A stretch of 40,235 nucleotides of DNA, taken from contig JAITVZ010000003.1 in assembly GCA_031285505.1 (NCBI GenBank), forward strand, positions 1 through 40,235, read 5' to 3'. The stretch comes from Propionibacteriaceae bacterium. GTDB taxonomy: Bacteria > Actinomycetota > Actinomycetes > Propionibacteriales > Propionibacteriaceae. A model generated the notes under the pieces. The model worked only from the letters and a program-made list of their open reading frames with translations. It was not told the origin of the DNA and searched no databases. Below are positions 1 to 7,578 of this stretch, piece by piece; positions within the stretch are counted from its first letter, which is position 1; every line of letters starts with the position of its first letter. The translations under genes and the position numbers were made by a program.

Positions 1-846
1 GTTTTGCCAATAGGGCTCCAAGCGCCCAGTGCGAATGGCATGCAACGGCACCGACGCCTCGGCGGACAGCAGACGCATCATGATTTCTGAAGCGCTCATC
101 TCCAGCGAGAAAATGGCGGTGGTCATTTTCTGATGAATGGCGGCACTGCGGGCGAAATCCAAGCCCAAGGTCGATTTACCGGCGCCGGGTCGGGCGCCGA
201 CGATGATCATTTGGCCAGGATGCAGACCATTGGTCAACTCGTCGAGGCCAGTGAATCCGGTGGAGATGCCAGCAATCCCGCCGCCTTGCGCCGCCAGCAT
301 GCCCATCTCATCCCAGGTGCCTTGGAGCAGCTCACCGATGATGTGATAATCCTCACCGGAAGCACCATCGGTCACCTTGAAGATGGCCTGCTCAGCCTGA
401 TCGACAATGTCCTCGATGTCGCCGGCACCGGCATAGCCAAGCTGAGCGATCCGCATCGACGCATCGACCAAGCGGCGCAGAATCGCCTTTTCGCGGACGA
501 TGTCGGCGTAATAGCCGGCATTGGCGGCGATCGAGACAGTCGACAACAAGTCATGCAAATAAACATGCCCGCCAACCCGAGTGATCTCGCCTTTCTTGGT
601 CAGCTCCGCTGCCACAGTGATGGCGTCGGCCGGCTCACCGCGGCTGAACAGCTCCAAGATGGTGTCGAAGATCATCTCATGAGCCGGGCGATAGAAGTCT
701 GGCCCGTGGAGGGTGGAGGAAACGACAGCGATGGCGTCCTTGCTCATCATCATCGCGCCCAGCACCGATTGCTCCGCGGGCACGTCTTGAGGTGGCAGAC
801 GATCTGGCAGCTCGTCTGGCTCGTACGAATACTCAGACACAGTCAT
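1..846 (-). CDS. dnaB: Replicative DNA helicase DnaB, 5' part (gene runs off the window)
   Basis: The minus strand is open from an ATG at 846 to base 1, giving the first 282 residues of DnaB, the hexameric helicase that unwinds DNA at the replication fork. The N-terminal helical domain (about residues 15-120, beginning LPPQDVPAEQSVLGAMM) is followed by the linker and the RecA-like ATPase domain. The Walker A motif GARPGAGKST is read from bases near 170-205, and the text continues into ALEM-type SxEMS sequence before the edge. No intein is seen before or in the Walker A segment. The start is chosen because the family's N-terminal DnaB motif begins a few residues later; a weak AAGGGG lies just upstream. 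The gene points away from the DnaA-box cluster at 1056-1304. The remaining C-terminal part is outside the window. Confidence 0.95.
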   Translation of the reverse strand, partial: MTVSEYSYEPDELPDRLPPQDVPAEQSVLGAMMMSKDAIAVVSSTLHGPDFYRPAHEMIFDTILELFSRGEPADAITVAAELTKKGEITRVGGHVYLHDLLSTVSIAANAGYYADIVREKAILRRLVDASMRIAQLGYAGAGDIEDIVDQAEQAIFKVTDGASGEDYHIIGELLQGTWDEMGMLAAQGGGIAGISTGFTGLDELTNGLHPGQMIIVGARPGAGKSTLGLDFARSAAIHQKMTTAIFSLEMSASEIMMRLLSAEASVPLHAIRTGRLEPYWQN

Positions 847-1083
847 CGGATGCCCCTTGCCCCGCCGGCATCCGCTGGCAGCCAACCACCACGGCTGGCT
901 GGGCCACTGCTGCTTGAGTCTTCGCCGATTTGTGTCATGGCTGGCATTGTGTCACCGACCAGGGACAGTTTTTGGGGCAAAGTCACGAGAGGTGAAACTA
1001 CCCGAGGCGATCACCACTGAACCAACCGACGATGCACACCAATCGTGCCCAGGGCTGTGGACAATTGACCGGTGACGCTCATA

Positions 1084-1108
1084 GTTATCAACAAGCCTTG
1101 TTGGTAAC
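1084..1108. repeat. 12-bp inverted repeat with one-base centre
   Basis: GTTATCAACAAG at 1084-1095 is matched at 11 of 12 positions by the reverse complement of 1097-1108, with C1096 at the centre. The left arm contains the DnaA-box-like TTATCAACA and the right arm its inverted relative, so this could be two facing DnaA sites or a binding site for another protein. Confidence 0.55.
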
Positions 1109-1229
1109 TGTGAACTTCTGCCGCAAACCAGCAACGATGCGCCTTGTCAGTTCCCAAGACGCCGGTGGACAAGTCAATTCTTCGGAAATCGGCCCACCAG
1201 CCAAGCGAATCTGCCCACAAACGACAGGA

Positions 1230-1248
1230 GTTGTTAACAAGTAACAAC
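1230..1248. repeat. Inverted repeat GTTGTTA-N5-TAACAAC
   Basis: GTTGTTA (1230-1236) and TAACAAC (1242-1248) are perfect 7-base arms around ACAAG. An internal perfect palindrome TTGTTAACAA lies at 1231-1240. It sits between the DnaA-box-like sites and may be an operator or part of an unwinding region; its function is unknown. Confidence 0.45.
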
Positions 1249-1407
1249 AGTCAATGTTGATATATTCAGACTCGAACACGATTTATCCACAGGATCTATC
1301 CACAAGGCCTGGGCTTCACCTCTACCCGCTCCGGTTCGGATCGGCGCATTACCACCACCGGGCTGGTCGGGCTATGCTGACCGGACTGAATCTCGACAAG
1401 GAGCCCC

Positions 1408-1626
1408 ATGGAAAACACCTATCACGTCGCCGGCATGACCTGCCAGCATTGCGTCGCCCATGTCACGGCTGAAGTCGAAGCCATCCCCGGCGTCGACCAA
1501 GTAGCGGTCGATCTGACTGATGGCTCGTTGCGAATCATTTCCGCCACGCCCATCGATTTCGCCGCTATCCAGGCGGCTGTCGCCGAGGCTGGCGACTACA
1601 CCGTCTCAGTCAATGACCTCGCCTAG
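1408..1626 (+). CDS. Small heavy-metal-associated (HMA) protein, CopZ-like copper chaperone
   Basis: This 72-residue protein is a single HMA (ferredoxin-like) domain. The metal-binding motif is GMTCQHC, with Cys12 and Cys15 as the ligands, and the rest follows the usual pattern (VTAEVEAIPGVDQVAVDL). Family knowledge: such free-standing domains carry Cu(I) to P-type ATPases such as CopA. No CopA or CsoR gene is next to it here, so the partner is not visible. The ATG at 1408 has an AAGGAG ribosome site 7 bases upstream. It stands alone between the dnaB gap and the transglycosylase-like gene. Another soft metal is possible. Confidence 0.88.
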   Translation: MENTYHVAGMTCQHCVAHVTAEVEAIPGVDQVAVDLTDGSLRIISATPIDFAAIQAAVAEAGDYTVSVNDLA

Positions 1627-1771
1627 CGCCTAGTCACGGCCACCATCGTCTGGCCCAAACCACAGCCATTCTTAATTTTCTTAAGCTTTTCCTTGGTTTT
1701 TACTCATCGATCAAGTAGACTCAATCCGGTTGCCAAGCTCCCATGCTGTCTCACGGAAAAGGAGTACCGCT

Positions 1772-2947
1772 TTGTCGGTCATCAAACCACTCGTCGCCAC
1801 CACCATCGGCGTTCTCGCCATTGGTATGTCCGGCCTAGGTGTCAACCTGGCCTTCGGACACGACGTCACCCTGGTCGTCGATGGTCACAGTTCTGATCTG
1901 ACTGTCACCTACGCTTCGGTCGCCGAAGTGCTCAACGATCAAAACATTGTTCTTACCGACCACGACCGCGTCTGGCCGAGTCTTGACACCATTGTGTCCT
2001 CGGATATGACCGTCGAGGTCAACTACGGCCGCCCGATCGACCTGACCGTCAATGGCCAGGAGGGCACCTATTGGACCTATGCCACCAACGTGGCTGGGGT
2101 TGTCTCCGGGTTGGGTCTGAGTGAGACCTCGATCCAGGTGTCAGCCGATCAGTTGACCGCCATCGACCGTGATGGCATGGCCCTGAGCATCGACACCGGT
2201 TACGACGTCCAGGTCGCCGCTGACGGTCAAGCCAACACCATCCACGCTTTTGGCACGGTCGGCGACGCATTGACTGCCGCCGGTCTGACTTGGGACGAAG
2301 ACGATCAAATCAGCCCCAGTCTCGACACCCCCCTGGCTGACCAGCAGACCATCACCTTGGTGCGCGTCTCCCAGCAATCGATTGAGCGGACATCGGCCAT
2401 CGCCTTCAACACCGAAAACTCCGATGATCCCGAGGCCACCAAGGGCAGGGTGACCGTTGTGGTCAAGGGGGCCAACGGCGAGTTGACTCAGACAATTCTG
2501 CAAACCCTGCATGATGGCGTTGTGGTCGAAGAGGCTGTCACCGCTGAGGTGGTCAGCGTCGAGCCAGTCACCCAGGTGACCAAGACCGGCACCAAGGCGC
2601 CGGAGATCAGCACGCCGACGGTGACAGCCCCAGCGACCGTCACTCCTTCCGGCGACGCGCAAGCGATCGCTCATCAGATGCTGGCCGATCGCGGTTGGGG
2701 CGAGGACCAGTTCTCTTGCCTGGTGTCGCTGTGGAACCGCGAGTCCGGCTGGCGCACCAATGCCGCCAATCCCTCCGGCGCTTACGGCATCCCCCAGGCA
2801 CTGCCCGGATCGAAGATGGCCGCCTTCGGCGCTGACTGGAAAACCAACCCGGCCACGCAAATCGCCTGGGGATTAAGCTACATTTCCGGTCGCTACGGCA
2901 CACCCTGCGGCGCCTGGGGCGCCTTCCAATCCAAAGGATGGTATTAA
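1772..2947 (+). CDS. Secreted RpfB-like protein: ubiquitin-like (DUF348) repeats, G5 domain and transglycosylase-like C-terminus
   Basis: I choose the TTG start at 1772 because GGAG (1761-1764, preceded by AAAA) sits 7 bases upstream; this gives 391 residues. A hydrophobic segment at residues 5-28 acts as signal peptide or anchor. About residues 30-200 hold three DUF348-type repeats. A G5-like domain follows (about 205-275), then a Thr/Pro linker (about 275-300). The last ~85 residues form a lysozyme-like transglycosylase domain with the likely catalytic Glu324 in NRESGW and a YGIPQ motif. The domain order is that of RpfB, a peptidoglycan-cleaving resuscitation factor, but the catalytic domain resembles the aggregation-promoting-factor/SLT type rather than the classical Rpf domain. 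Role inferred: remodelling of the cell wall outside the membrane. A terminator follows the stop closely, so the gene is probably monocistronic. Confidence 0.85.
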   Translation: MSVIKPLVATTIGVLAIGMSGLGVNLAFGHDVTLVVDGHSSDLTVTYASVAEVLNDQNIVLTDHDRVWPSLDTIVSSDMTVEVNYGRPIDLTVNGQEGTYWTYATNVAGVVSGLGLSETSIQVSADQLTAIDRDGMALSIDTGYDVQVAADGQANTIHAFGTVGDALTAAGLTWDEDDQISPSLDTPLADQQTITLVRVSQQSIERTSAIAFNTENSDDPEATKGRVTVVVKGANGELTQTILQTLHDGVVVEEAVTAEVVSVEPVTQVTKTGTKAPEISTPTVTAPATVTPSGDAQAIAHQMLADRGWGEDQFSCLVSLWNRESGWRTNAANPSGAYGIPQALPGSKMAAFGADWKTNPATQIAWGLSYISGRYGTPCGAWGAFQSKGWY

Positions 2948-2981
2948 GCCATCCCGCCAACTCCGGACATCCCCCCGGAAC

Positions 2982-3029
2982 AATAGGCCAGAAGGGTTGA
3001 CACTGCGGTGCCGGCCCTTCTGGCTTATT
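2982..3029 (+). terminator. Intrinsic terminator after the RpfB-like gene
   Basis: The arms AATAGGCCAGAAGGG (2982-2996) and CCCTTCTGGCTTATT (3015-3029) pair at 14 of 15 positions around an 18-base loop. The downstream arm ends TTATTTCT, giving a short U-rich tail. It begins 34 bases after the stop codon. Confidence 0.8.
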
Positions 3030-3261
3030 TCTCCTGCTGCCTGGCATCGTTGCCGGCGATGCCGACGCGATTCGCATCTGCTCCAGTTTGGCTGACTGAC
3101 CCGGAGTAGGCCAGTCTTGCTTGGCAGCCTCCGCCTGGGGCGATCGTGCCACTACCATAACGAATTCATCGGTCAATCACCATGTCCCAATCACTGCTGT
3201 TTCGACCGGTCAGCCAGTTGGGCGATAGTCTCTAGTCAGGGGACGATTCGGGGGTGGGGTC
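3030..3261. other. Intergenic region before the NTPase gene
   Basis: I see no gene here. The GGGGGTGGGG just before the ATG at 3262 is the only candidate ribosome site. No clear promoter or repeat was recognised. Confidence 0.4.
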
Positions 3262-5133
3262 ATGAAACTCAGCTATTTTGCCGTGACAGCGGCGGTGCGC
3301 CGGCGGCTGCCAACACCGCTTAGGGCTAAGGCCAATGTCAATCAAACTGTTCTGGCTGACCCAGCCACGCCGGCAGAGGGAATCACTTGGCGAGCCTGTG
3401 GGGCTGATGCGACAGCCCGGGCGCTGGAACGGATTCTTGACCTGATCTGGCGCCATCGATCCGCCCTGCTGGAAGACCGGGCCAATCCGGCCCAACGGGT
3501 CGCCCCCCATCCCTTGAGCGAAGCCCGAGAGTTGGTCGATGTCTTGGCCGAGCGGGTTTGGGAGGAAATCGCCGGCACCGGCCTTGAGGATGGCCCGCAG
3601 TGGCGCCCATCGCCTGCCACCACCGAGGAGACCCCCGACCAGCACCTGCCCGCCGCCGATTTCCAACGAGTCGTCGACCGCCAACTGACCACCGTGCTCA
3701 ATCGACAGCTCAGCCAACTCCTAGCCGATCAGCGCTTCGATCAAGCCGACATTCCGACCGCCCCGGGCCTGTCCCACGGCGCTGCGCCGGCATTCATCGT
3801 GCCGCGGGCGGTCAGCCAACTCGGCAGACAAATCCTGACCAGACCTGGACGGACCATCGGCTTGACTGGGGCGGCGATGAGCGGCAAATCCAGCGTCTTG
3901 GACCACTTGGAAGCCAGCCTGAGGCCATGCACGACCGTCAGGGTTCACTTGAGGACAAGCGGCAGCAACACCGACCAAACCCGGCAATTGCTGCGCGCCG
4001 TCGCCGAGACCATCGCTGGCCCCAGATCGACGACCACCATCGGCGCACGGCGACTGGCCAAGCAGATCCTCGACCGGCTCGATTATGAGGAACAGGCCGG
4101 CGTCATGCCTGGCACTGCTGGGGCGGCGGGATCGGCTGTCCCTGCCAGTCGGCGCCATGTCACCCACTGCCCGACCGACCACTATGCGGCTTTCAACCGC
4201 CTGATCGAAACGCAGACCCAATCCCCAGCCTGGCTGCTACTGCTGATCGATCCATTGAACGACTGGCTCGACCCAAACCAGTTACGCCGGGCTTTAACGT
4301 CAATCAAAGCGATGTTGGCTCACCCAGGGGTCAGCGCCGTACTGGTGTTGCCTGATGGCATGACGGGTCGCGCTTCGGGCCATGATGCGACCATCGATTC
4401 GATCTGCGACGACATCATCTGCTTGGCCCCTTGGACGAAGACAGAGACCCATTGCTTGGCCAACCAGTTGGTGCTCGGCCTGCCCACCGAATTGATCGAC
4501 GCTATCTGGGCCATGGCGGCCGGACTGCCCGGCGACATCAGGCGACTGATCGACTTGATCACAGCCCTCAGCCAGCGCGATGCCCAAATCAACCCGCCAG
4601 CCGAGCTGTTGAGCCGGACCAGACCGCGAGCCGGTGTGTTCGCCAGCAGTTTCGGGCGACGCTACCCCTTCCCGTTGACACCCGGCGATGTCTTGGCTTG
4701 GGGTTACCGCTTGAACCTGCTGGCCTTGTTCCAAGCCAGCGACGCCCAAGGTAACTTGACGGCTGATCCAACCGAGCAGCAGCGTTTGGCTGGCATCTTC
4801 AATCTGATCGCTGAACGGGTGCGCCACAATCAGGGGTCATGGTGGTTGAACACCACTGCGGGCGACGATGCCGCCGATCCGGAACTGGAGGCTTTAGCCG
4901 AACGCCACTCCAGCGACACTGACGCCGTCGCCAGTCCCAGCGAGCCGGGCAGTTGGGGCTCAGCTGGCGCCTGGGCTGGCCCCGGAACCGTCAGCAAGCA
5001 ACCAAGCCAGAATGACTGGCCGGAACAGGCCAGAGCAGCCAGTCGCAGCATCATCGTGCCGGCTGACTATGGCATTGAATTGCTTCCGCCGACCGTTCGT
5101 GGCCGCCACGTCTTAGCCCCGGAGTCGGTTTGA
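3262..5133 (+). CDS. Unrecognised P-loop NTPase (AAA+/STAND-like), 623 residues
   Basis: I do not recognise the family. Residues 1-180 are hydrophilic and helical with no known domain. A Walker A motif GAAMSGKS lies at 203-210 inside the strand-loop-helix context IGLTGAAMSGKSSVLDHLE. A Walker B-like strand, LLLLIDPLNDW, has Asp330. A third hydrophobic strand (AVLVLP, about 358-363) and a lid-like helix pair (LPTELIDAIW and LPGDIRRLIDLI) follow, as in Orc/Cdc6- or STAND-type AAA+ ATPases. The C-terminal ~100 residues are Ala/Ser/Pro-rich and probably disordered. There is no signal peptide or membrane segment. It stands alone between the RpfB-like gene and a tRNA gene on the other strand, so neighbours give no hint. 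Possible roles are a regulatory or defence ATPase, but that is only inference from the fold. Confidence 0.75.
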   Translation: MKLSYFAVTAAVRRRLPTPLRAKANVNQTVLADPATPAEGITWRACGADATARALERILDLIWRHRSALLEDRANPAQRVAPHPLSEARELVDVLAERVWEEIAGTGLEDGPQWRPSPATTEETPDQHLPAADFQRVVDRQLTTVLNRQLSQLLADQRFDQADIPTAPGLSHGAAPAFIVPRAVSQLGRQILTRPGRTIGLTGAAMSGKSSVLDHLEASLRPCTTVRVHLRTSGSNTDQTRQLLRAVAETIAGPRSTTTIGARRLAKQILDRLDYEEQAGVMPGTAGAAGSAVPASRRHVTHCPTDHYAAFNRLIETQTQSPAWLLLLIDPLNDWLDPNQLRRALTSIKAMLAHPGVSAVLVLPDGMTGRASGHDATIDSICDDIICLAPWTKTETHCLANQLVLGLPTELIDAIWAMAAGLPGDIRRLIDLITALSQRDAQINPPAELLSRTRPRAGVFASSFGRRYPFPLTPGDVLAWGYRLNLLALFQASDAQGNLTADPTEQQRLAGIFNLIAERVRHNQGSWWLNTTAGDDAADPELEALAERHSSDTDAVASPSEPGSWGSAGAWAGPGTVSKQPSQNDWPEQARAASRSIIVPADYGIELLPPTVRGRHVLAPESV

Positions 5134-5201
5134 TTGCCAGCTGTACCAAGCACAATGACATTGATAGACATGAGAGTTGATGAAAGCGTCGAAATGACTG
5201 G

Positions 5202-5274
5202 CGCGCCCAGAGGGACTTGAACCCCCAACCTTCTGATCCGTAGTCAGATGCTCTATCCATTAAGCTATGGGCGC
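5202..5274 (-). tRNA. tRNA-Arg (anticodon ACG)
   Basis: The reverse complement folds into a full cloverleaf. The acceptor stem is GCGCCCA with TGGGCGC and discriminator G. The D arm runs from GCTT to GAGC. The anticodon stem TCTGA/TCAGA encloses loop CTACGGA, so the anticodon is ACG (read ICG after deamination, decoding CGU/CGC/CGA). The T arm has TTCAAGT in the loop. CCA is not encoded. Length is 73 bases including the discriminator. Confidence 0.96.
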
Positions 5275-5511
5275 TTGGCGTGCTCATTCATTGTAGCTGG
5301 CGTCTGCCCCAGAACCAAACTGCGCTGCCCTGAGCGCCGTTCAAATCACTCCACACACCCTGTGGATAACCCTCCATTTGCCGTGCAGACGCGCCAAAAT
5401 CATGCTAACGCCCCACACCGGCCATTGGCTGCGTGTGGGGGTGGGATCGGGCCTGGTGGATCGCAGTGCTGATCCGGCAGCCAGGCAGGATGCTCGGCTG
5501 ACCGCAAGAAG
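5275..5511. other. Intergenic region between tRNA-Arg and the prepilin peptidase gene
   Basis: No gene is seen. It contains a perfect DnaA box on the minus strand (TGTGGATAA, 5361-5369) and a perfect 8-base inverted repeat, CCCCACAC (5411-5418) with GTGTGGGG (5433-5440), which is not followed by a T run. Confidence 0.5.
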
Positions 5512-6249
5512 ATGGGGGATGACATGCTGGTAGGGCTGTGGCTGATCGCTTGGGGCTTGGTCGGTCTGACAATGGGCGAGCTGATCCGGCGACGATTGCA
5601 GCGCCTGGCGTATCGGCTGCCGGCAGCGGCTGACGACCCCAGCGGCGTCAGTGACGAATTGGACCGACCCGCTCCGGGGCCTCGTCGCTGGGTGACCATC
5701 GGCGTCACCGCAGCCTTCTCCGCGCTGGCTTGGCGCTGGTCTGGCGGGGCCCCGATGATCAACGGCATCAGTTGGCCCAGTCAAATGGCCCTGCTGGCCA
5801 ACCTGCAGCAGGCCAGTCAGCTGGCCGATGGCCTGGGCTGGGCGGCCCTGATCACCATCGGCGCTTGGTTGGCCGGCGTCGACGCCGATGTCCAACGCCT
5901 GCCTGATCGCGGACAACTCGCCCTGGCTTTGTGTTTGATCGCATCTGGGGTGGTGTTCGCCTGGGGCCACCCCCAAAGCTGGTTTACCGCCCTTGGCGCC
6001 GGTCTGGCAGCGGCTGGTCTATTCGCCGTGATGCATTGGCGCCGACCCGAAGCGATGGGGCTGGGAGACGTCAAATTGGTTGGCACTCTAGCTCTGTGGT
6101 TGGGCCTGCACCGCCTCGACCTGGTCTTCGCCGGGCTGCTGGCGGCTTGTGTCTTGGCTGGCGCCTACGCGGCGATCCGTCGACGACATCATTTGGCCTT
6201 TGGGCCGGCCTTGATCGCCGGAGCGATCATGGCCGGGGTCGTAACCTAG
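5512..6249 (+). CDS. Type IV prepilin peptidase (A24 family), short form
   Basis: This 245-residue membrane protein cleaves the leader of type IV prepilins or similar pseudopilins at the inner face of the membrane. The two catalytic aspartate regions are visible: DADVQRLPD (124-132) and GLGDVKL (183-189, Asp186). Several hydrophobic segments surround them (about 5-25, 62-78, 107-123, 137-175, 186-222, 228-245). It lacks the N-terminal zinc/methyltransferase domain of PilD, as in other short actinobacterial members. The start is ATG 5512 or ATG 5524; the second has GGGGG shortly upstream. No pilin, assembly ATPase or Tad gene lies nearby, so its substrate is elsewhere in the genome. The family assignment is firm and the substrate unknown. 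Confidence 0.85.
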   Translation: MGDDMLVGLWLIAWGLVGLTMGELIRRRLQRLAYRLPAAADDPSGVSDELDRPAPGPRRWVTIGVTAAFSALAWRWSGGAPMINGISWPSQMALLANLQQASQLADGLGWAALITIGAWLAGVDADVQRLPDRGQLALALCLIASGVVFAWGHPQSWFTALGAGLAAAGLFAVMHWRRPEAMGLGDVKLVGTLALWLGLHRLDLVFAGLLAACVLAGAYAAIRRRHHLAFGPALIAGAIMAGVVT

Positions 6250-6309
6250 CCAACTAGTTTGATTGACTAACTATGCTTGTGGCCGACCACCTTTGACTGA
6301 CAAGAGACC

Positions 6310-7578
6310 ATGACTGACCTGACCCGTGCCCTGATCAACCACCCCGCTATCCAACCGCTGAAACAGCGCGCCTCCAGCTTGCGTGGCCGATTGGTGGTGC
6401 TGGCCGGAATCATCGTTGTCGCCCTGAACGCTCGGATCATGGTGGCGACCGTCAGCCCGATCATCTCCTTGATCGTCGCCGACATCCCCTTGACCAGCAC
6501 CGACCAAGCGATCATCGGCTTGACAGCGCCGCTGTGTTTCGCTGTCTTCGGTTTCCTCGCCCCCACCCTCGGTCGCCGCCTTGGCTTGGAGGCGACCATG
6601 ATCGCCGCCATCGCCGTCTCGCTGATCGGTGAGATCGGCCGCTCGACGGCTGTCAGCCCGATTGAGTTCATCATCTGGACAGTGCCGACGCTGGCCGGCG
6701 CCGGAGTGAGCAACGTCATCACTCCTCCACTGATCAAGAAATACTTCCCTGATCGGGTCGGCATGGTCACCGCCATCTACACCGCCTTCGCCACCATCTC
6801 CACCGGCTTGCCGCCCCTGTTCATCCTCCAGATCGCCCACGCCACTGGTTGGCGCTTCTCCGCCGGCGTTTGGGCGGGCGTAGGCGTCATCGGGCTGTTG
6901 CCTTGGATCGCGGTTGTCTTTTCGCGGAAACGCTCTGGGGCGCGCTTGGCAGCCATCAAACGCCGCCTCAATCCGCGCACCAGCGTCGAGCGACCGCCAG
7001 CCTTGGCCAAGCCGCTGTGGCGCCGACCGCTGGCTTGGGCCTTGATGATCACCTTCTCGGTCAACTCGATCATCGGCTACACGATGTTCGCCTGGCTGCC
7101 ACCGATGCTACGTTCCGCTGGTTACTCCGAGCCGGCCGCGGCTGCCCACCTGGCAGTCTTCGCCTTGGGATCATTGCCCGGAGCTTTGTTGGTGCCGATG
7201 TTGGTGGCTCGGCTGCGGCGAGTCTGGATCCTGCCACCGATCTTCTTCATCGGTTACGTCATCGGCTTCGTAGGCCTGGCCCTGGCGCCGCAATACGCCC
7301 TGGCCTGGATGATCATCTCTCGCGTCGGTGACGCTTTCTTCCCTTATTCGTTGACAATGATCAATCTGCGCACCAGCTCGACCCGTGGCTCGATCGCCAT
7401 GTCCGGCTTCGTCCAAGCCGTTGGCTACACCATCGCCGTCATCGGCCCCCTCGGCTTCGGCTTGCTCCATGATCTGACTGCTGGCTGGCAGGCACCGATG
7501 ATCGCCCTGATCGCCGTCCTGCCCCTGCAGCTGATCGGTGGCCTGGTGGTGGCCAAGGCCCGGCCGCTGCCGGCCTAA
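6310..7578 (+). CDS. MFS transporter, CynX/NimT (cyanate/nitroimidazole) type
   Basis: This 422-residue protein has about twelve hydrophobic segments split by a basic cytoplasmic loop (about residues 200-235). The opening helix LNARIMVATVSPIISLI matches the signature of the CynX/NimT family of the major facilitator superfamily, and GRRLGLEATM follows helix 2 as a family A-loop. Members transport small anions or drugs; the substrate here cannot be told. The ATG at 6310 follows AAGAGA. The gene is not part of an obvious operon, and its stop codon overlaps that of the convergent aminopeptidase gene (TAA at 7576-7578 against the other gene's stop at 7575-7577). Confidence 0.85.
   Translation: MTDLTRALINHPAIQPLKQRASSLRGRLVVLAGIIVVALNARIMVATVSPIISLIVADIPLTSTDQAIIGLTAPLCFAVFGFLAPTLGRRLGLEATMIAAIAVSLIGEIGRSTAVSPIEFIIWTVPTLAGAGVSNVITPPLIKKYFPDRVGMVTAIYTAFATISTGLPPLFILQIAHATGWRFSAGVWAGVGVIGLLPWIAVVFSRKRSGARLAAIKRRLNPRTSVERPPALAKPLWRRPLAWALMITFSVNSIIGYTMFAWLPPMLRSAGYSEPAAAAHLAVFALGSLPGALLVPMLVARLRRVWILPPIFFIGYVIGFVGLALAPQYALAWMIISRVGDAFFPYSLTMINLRTSSTRGSIAMSGFVQAVGYTIAVIGPLGFGLLHDLTAGWQAPMIALIAVLPLQLIGGLVVAKARPLPA

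Larger units (their letters stand above)
1056..1304. promoter_or_regulatory. Cluster of DnaA-box-like sites
   Basis: Seen directly: TGTGGACAA at 1056-1064 (reverse complement TTGTCCACA, the form common in high-GC actinobacteria), TTATCAACA at 1085-1093 (one mismatch to TTATCCACA), GGTGGACAA at 1164-1172 (one mismatch on the minus strand), TTATCCACA at 1283-1291 (perfect) and CTATCCACA at 1296-1304 (one mismatch), the last two in tandem 13 bases apart. An AT-rich stretch lies at about 1249-1282. Established knowledge: clustered DnaA boxes occur at oriC and at DnaA-titrating or DnaA-regulated sites. Neither dnaA nor dnaN is in this window, so calling it oriC would be inference; control of dnaB or DnaA titration are alternatives. 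Confidence 0.5.
847..1407. other. Intergenic region between dnaB and copZ-like gene
   Basis: No credible gene is seen in these 561 bases. The stretch 1050-1310 is lower in GC than the neighbours and carries several DnaA-box-like 9-mers and two inverted repeats (listed separately). The segment 1310-1407 probably holds the promoter of the small metal-binding protein gene; TATGCT at 1373-1378 resembles a -10 box and an AAGGAG ribosome site precedes the ATG at 1408. Confidence 0.6.

Noticed and set aside
133..1020. Long plus-strand open frame opposite dnaB
   Set aside because: It is the antisense shadow of a clear DnaB reading frame, and its product has no recognisable motif.
1627..1771. Cyclic-di-AMP (ydaO) riboswitch before the RpfB-like gene
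   Set aside because: Such riboswitches precede rpf genes in many actinobacteria, but the 145-base leader lacks the conserved ydaO segments; only a CTTAA-N5-TTAAG inverted repeat is seen.
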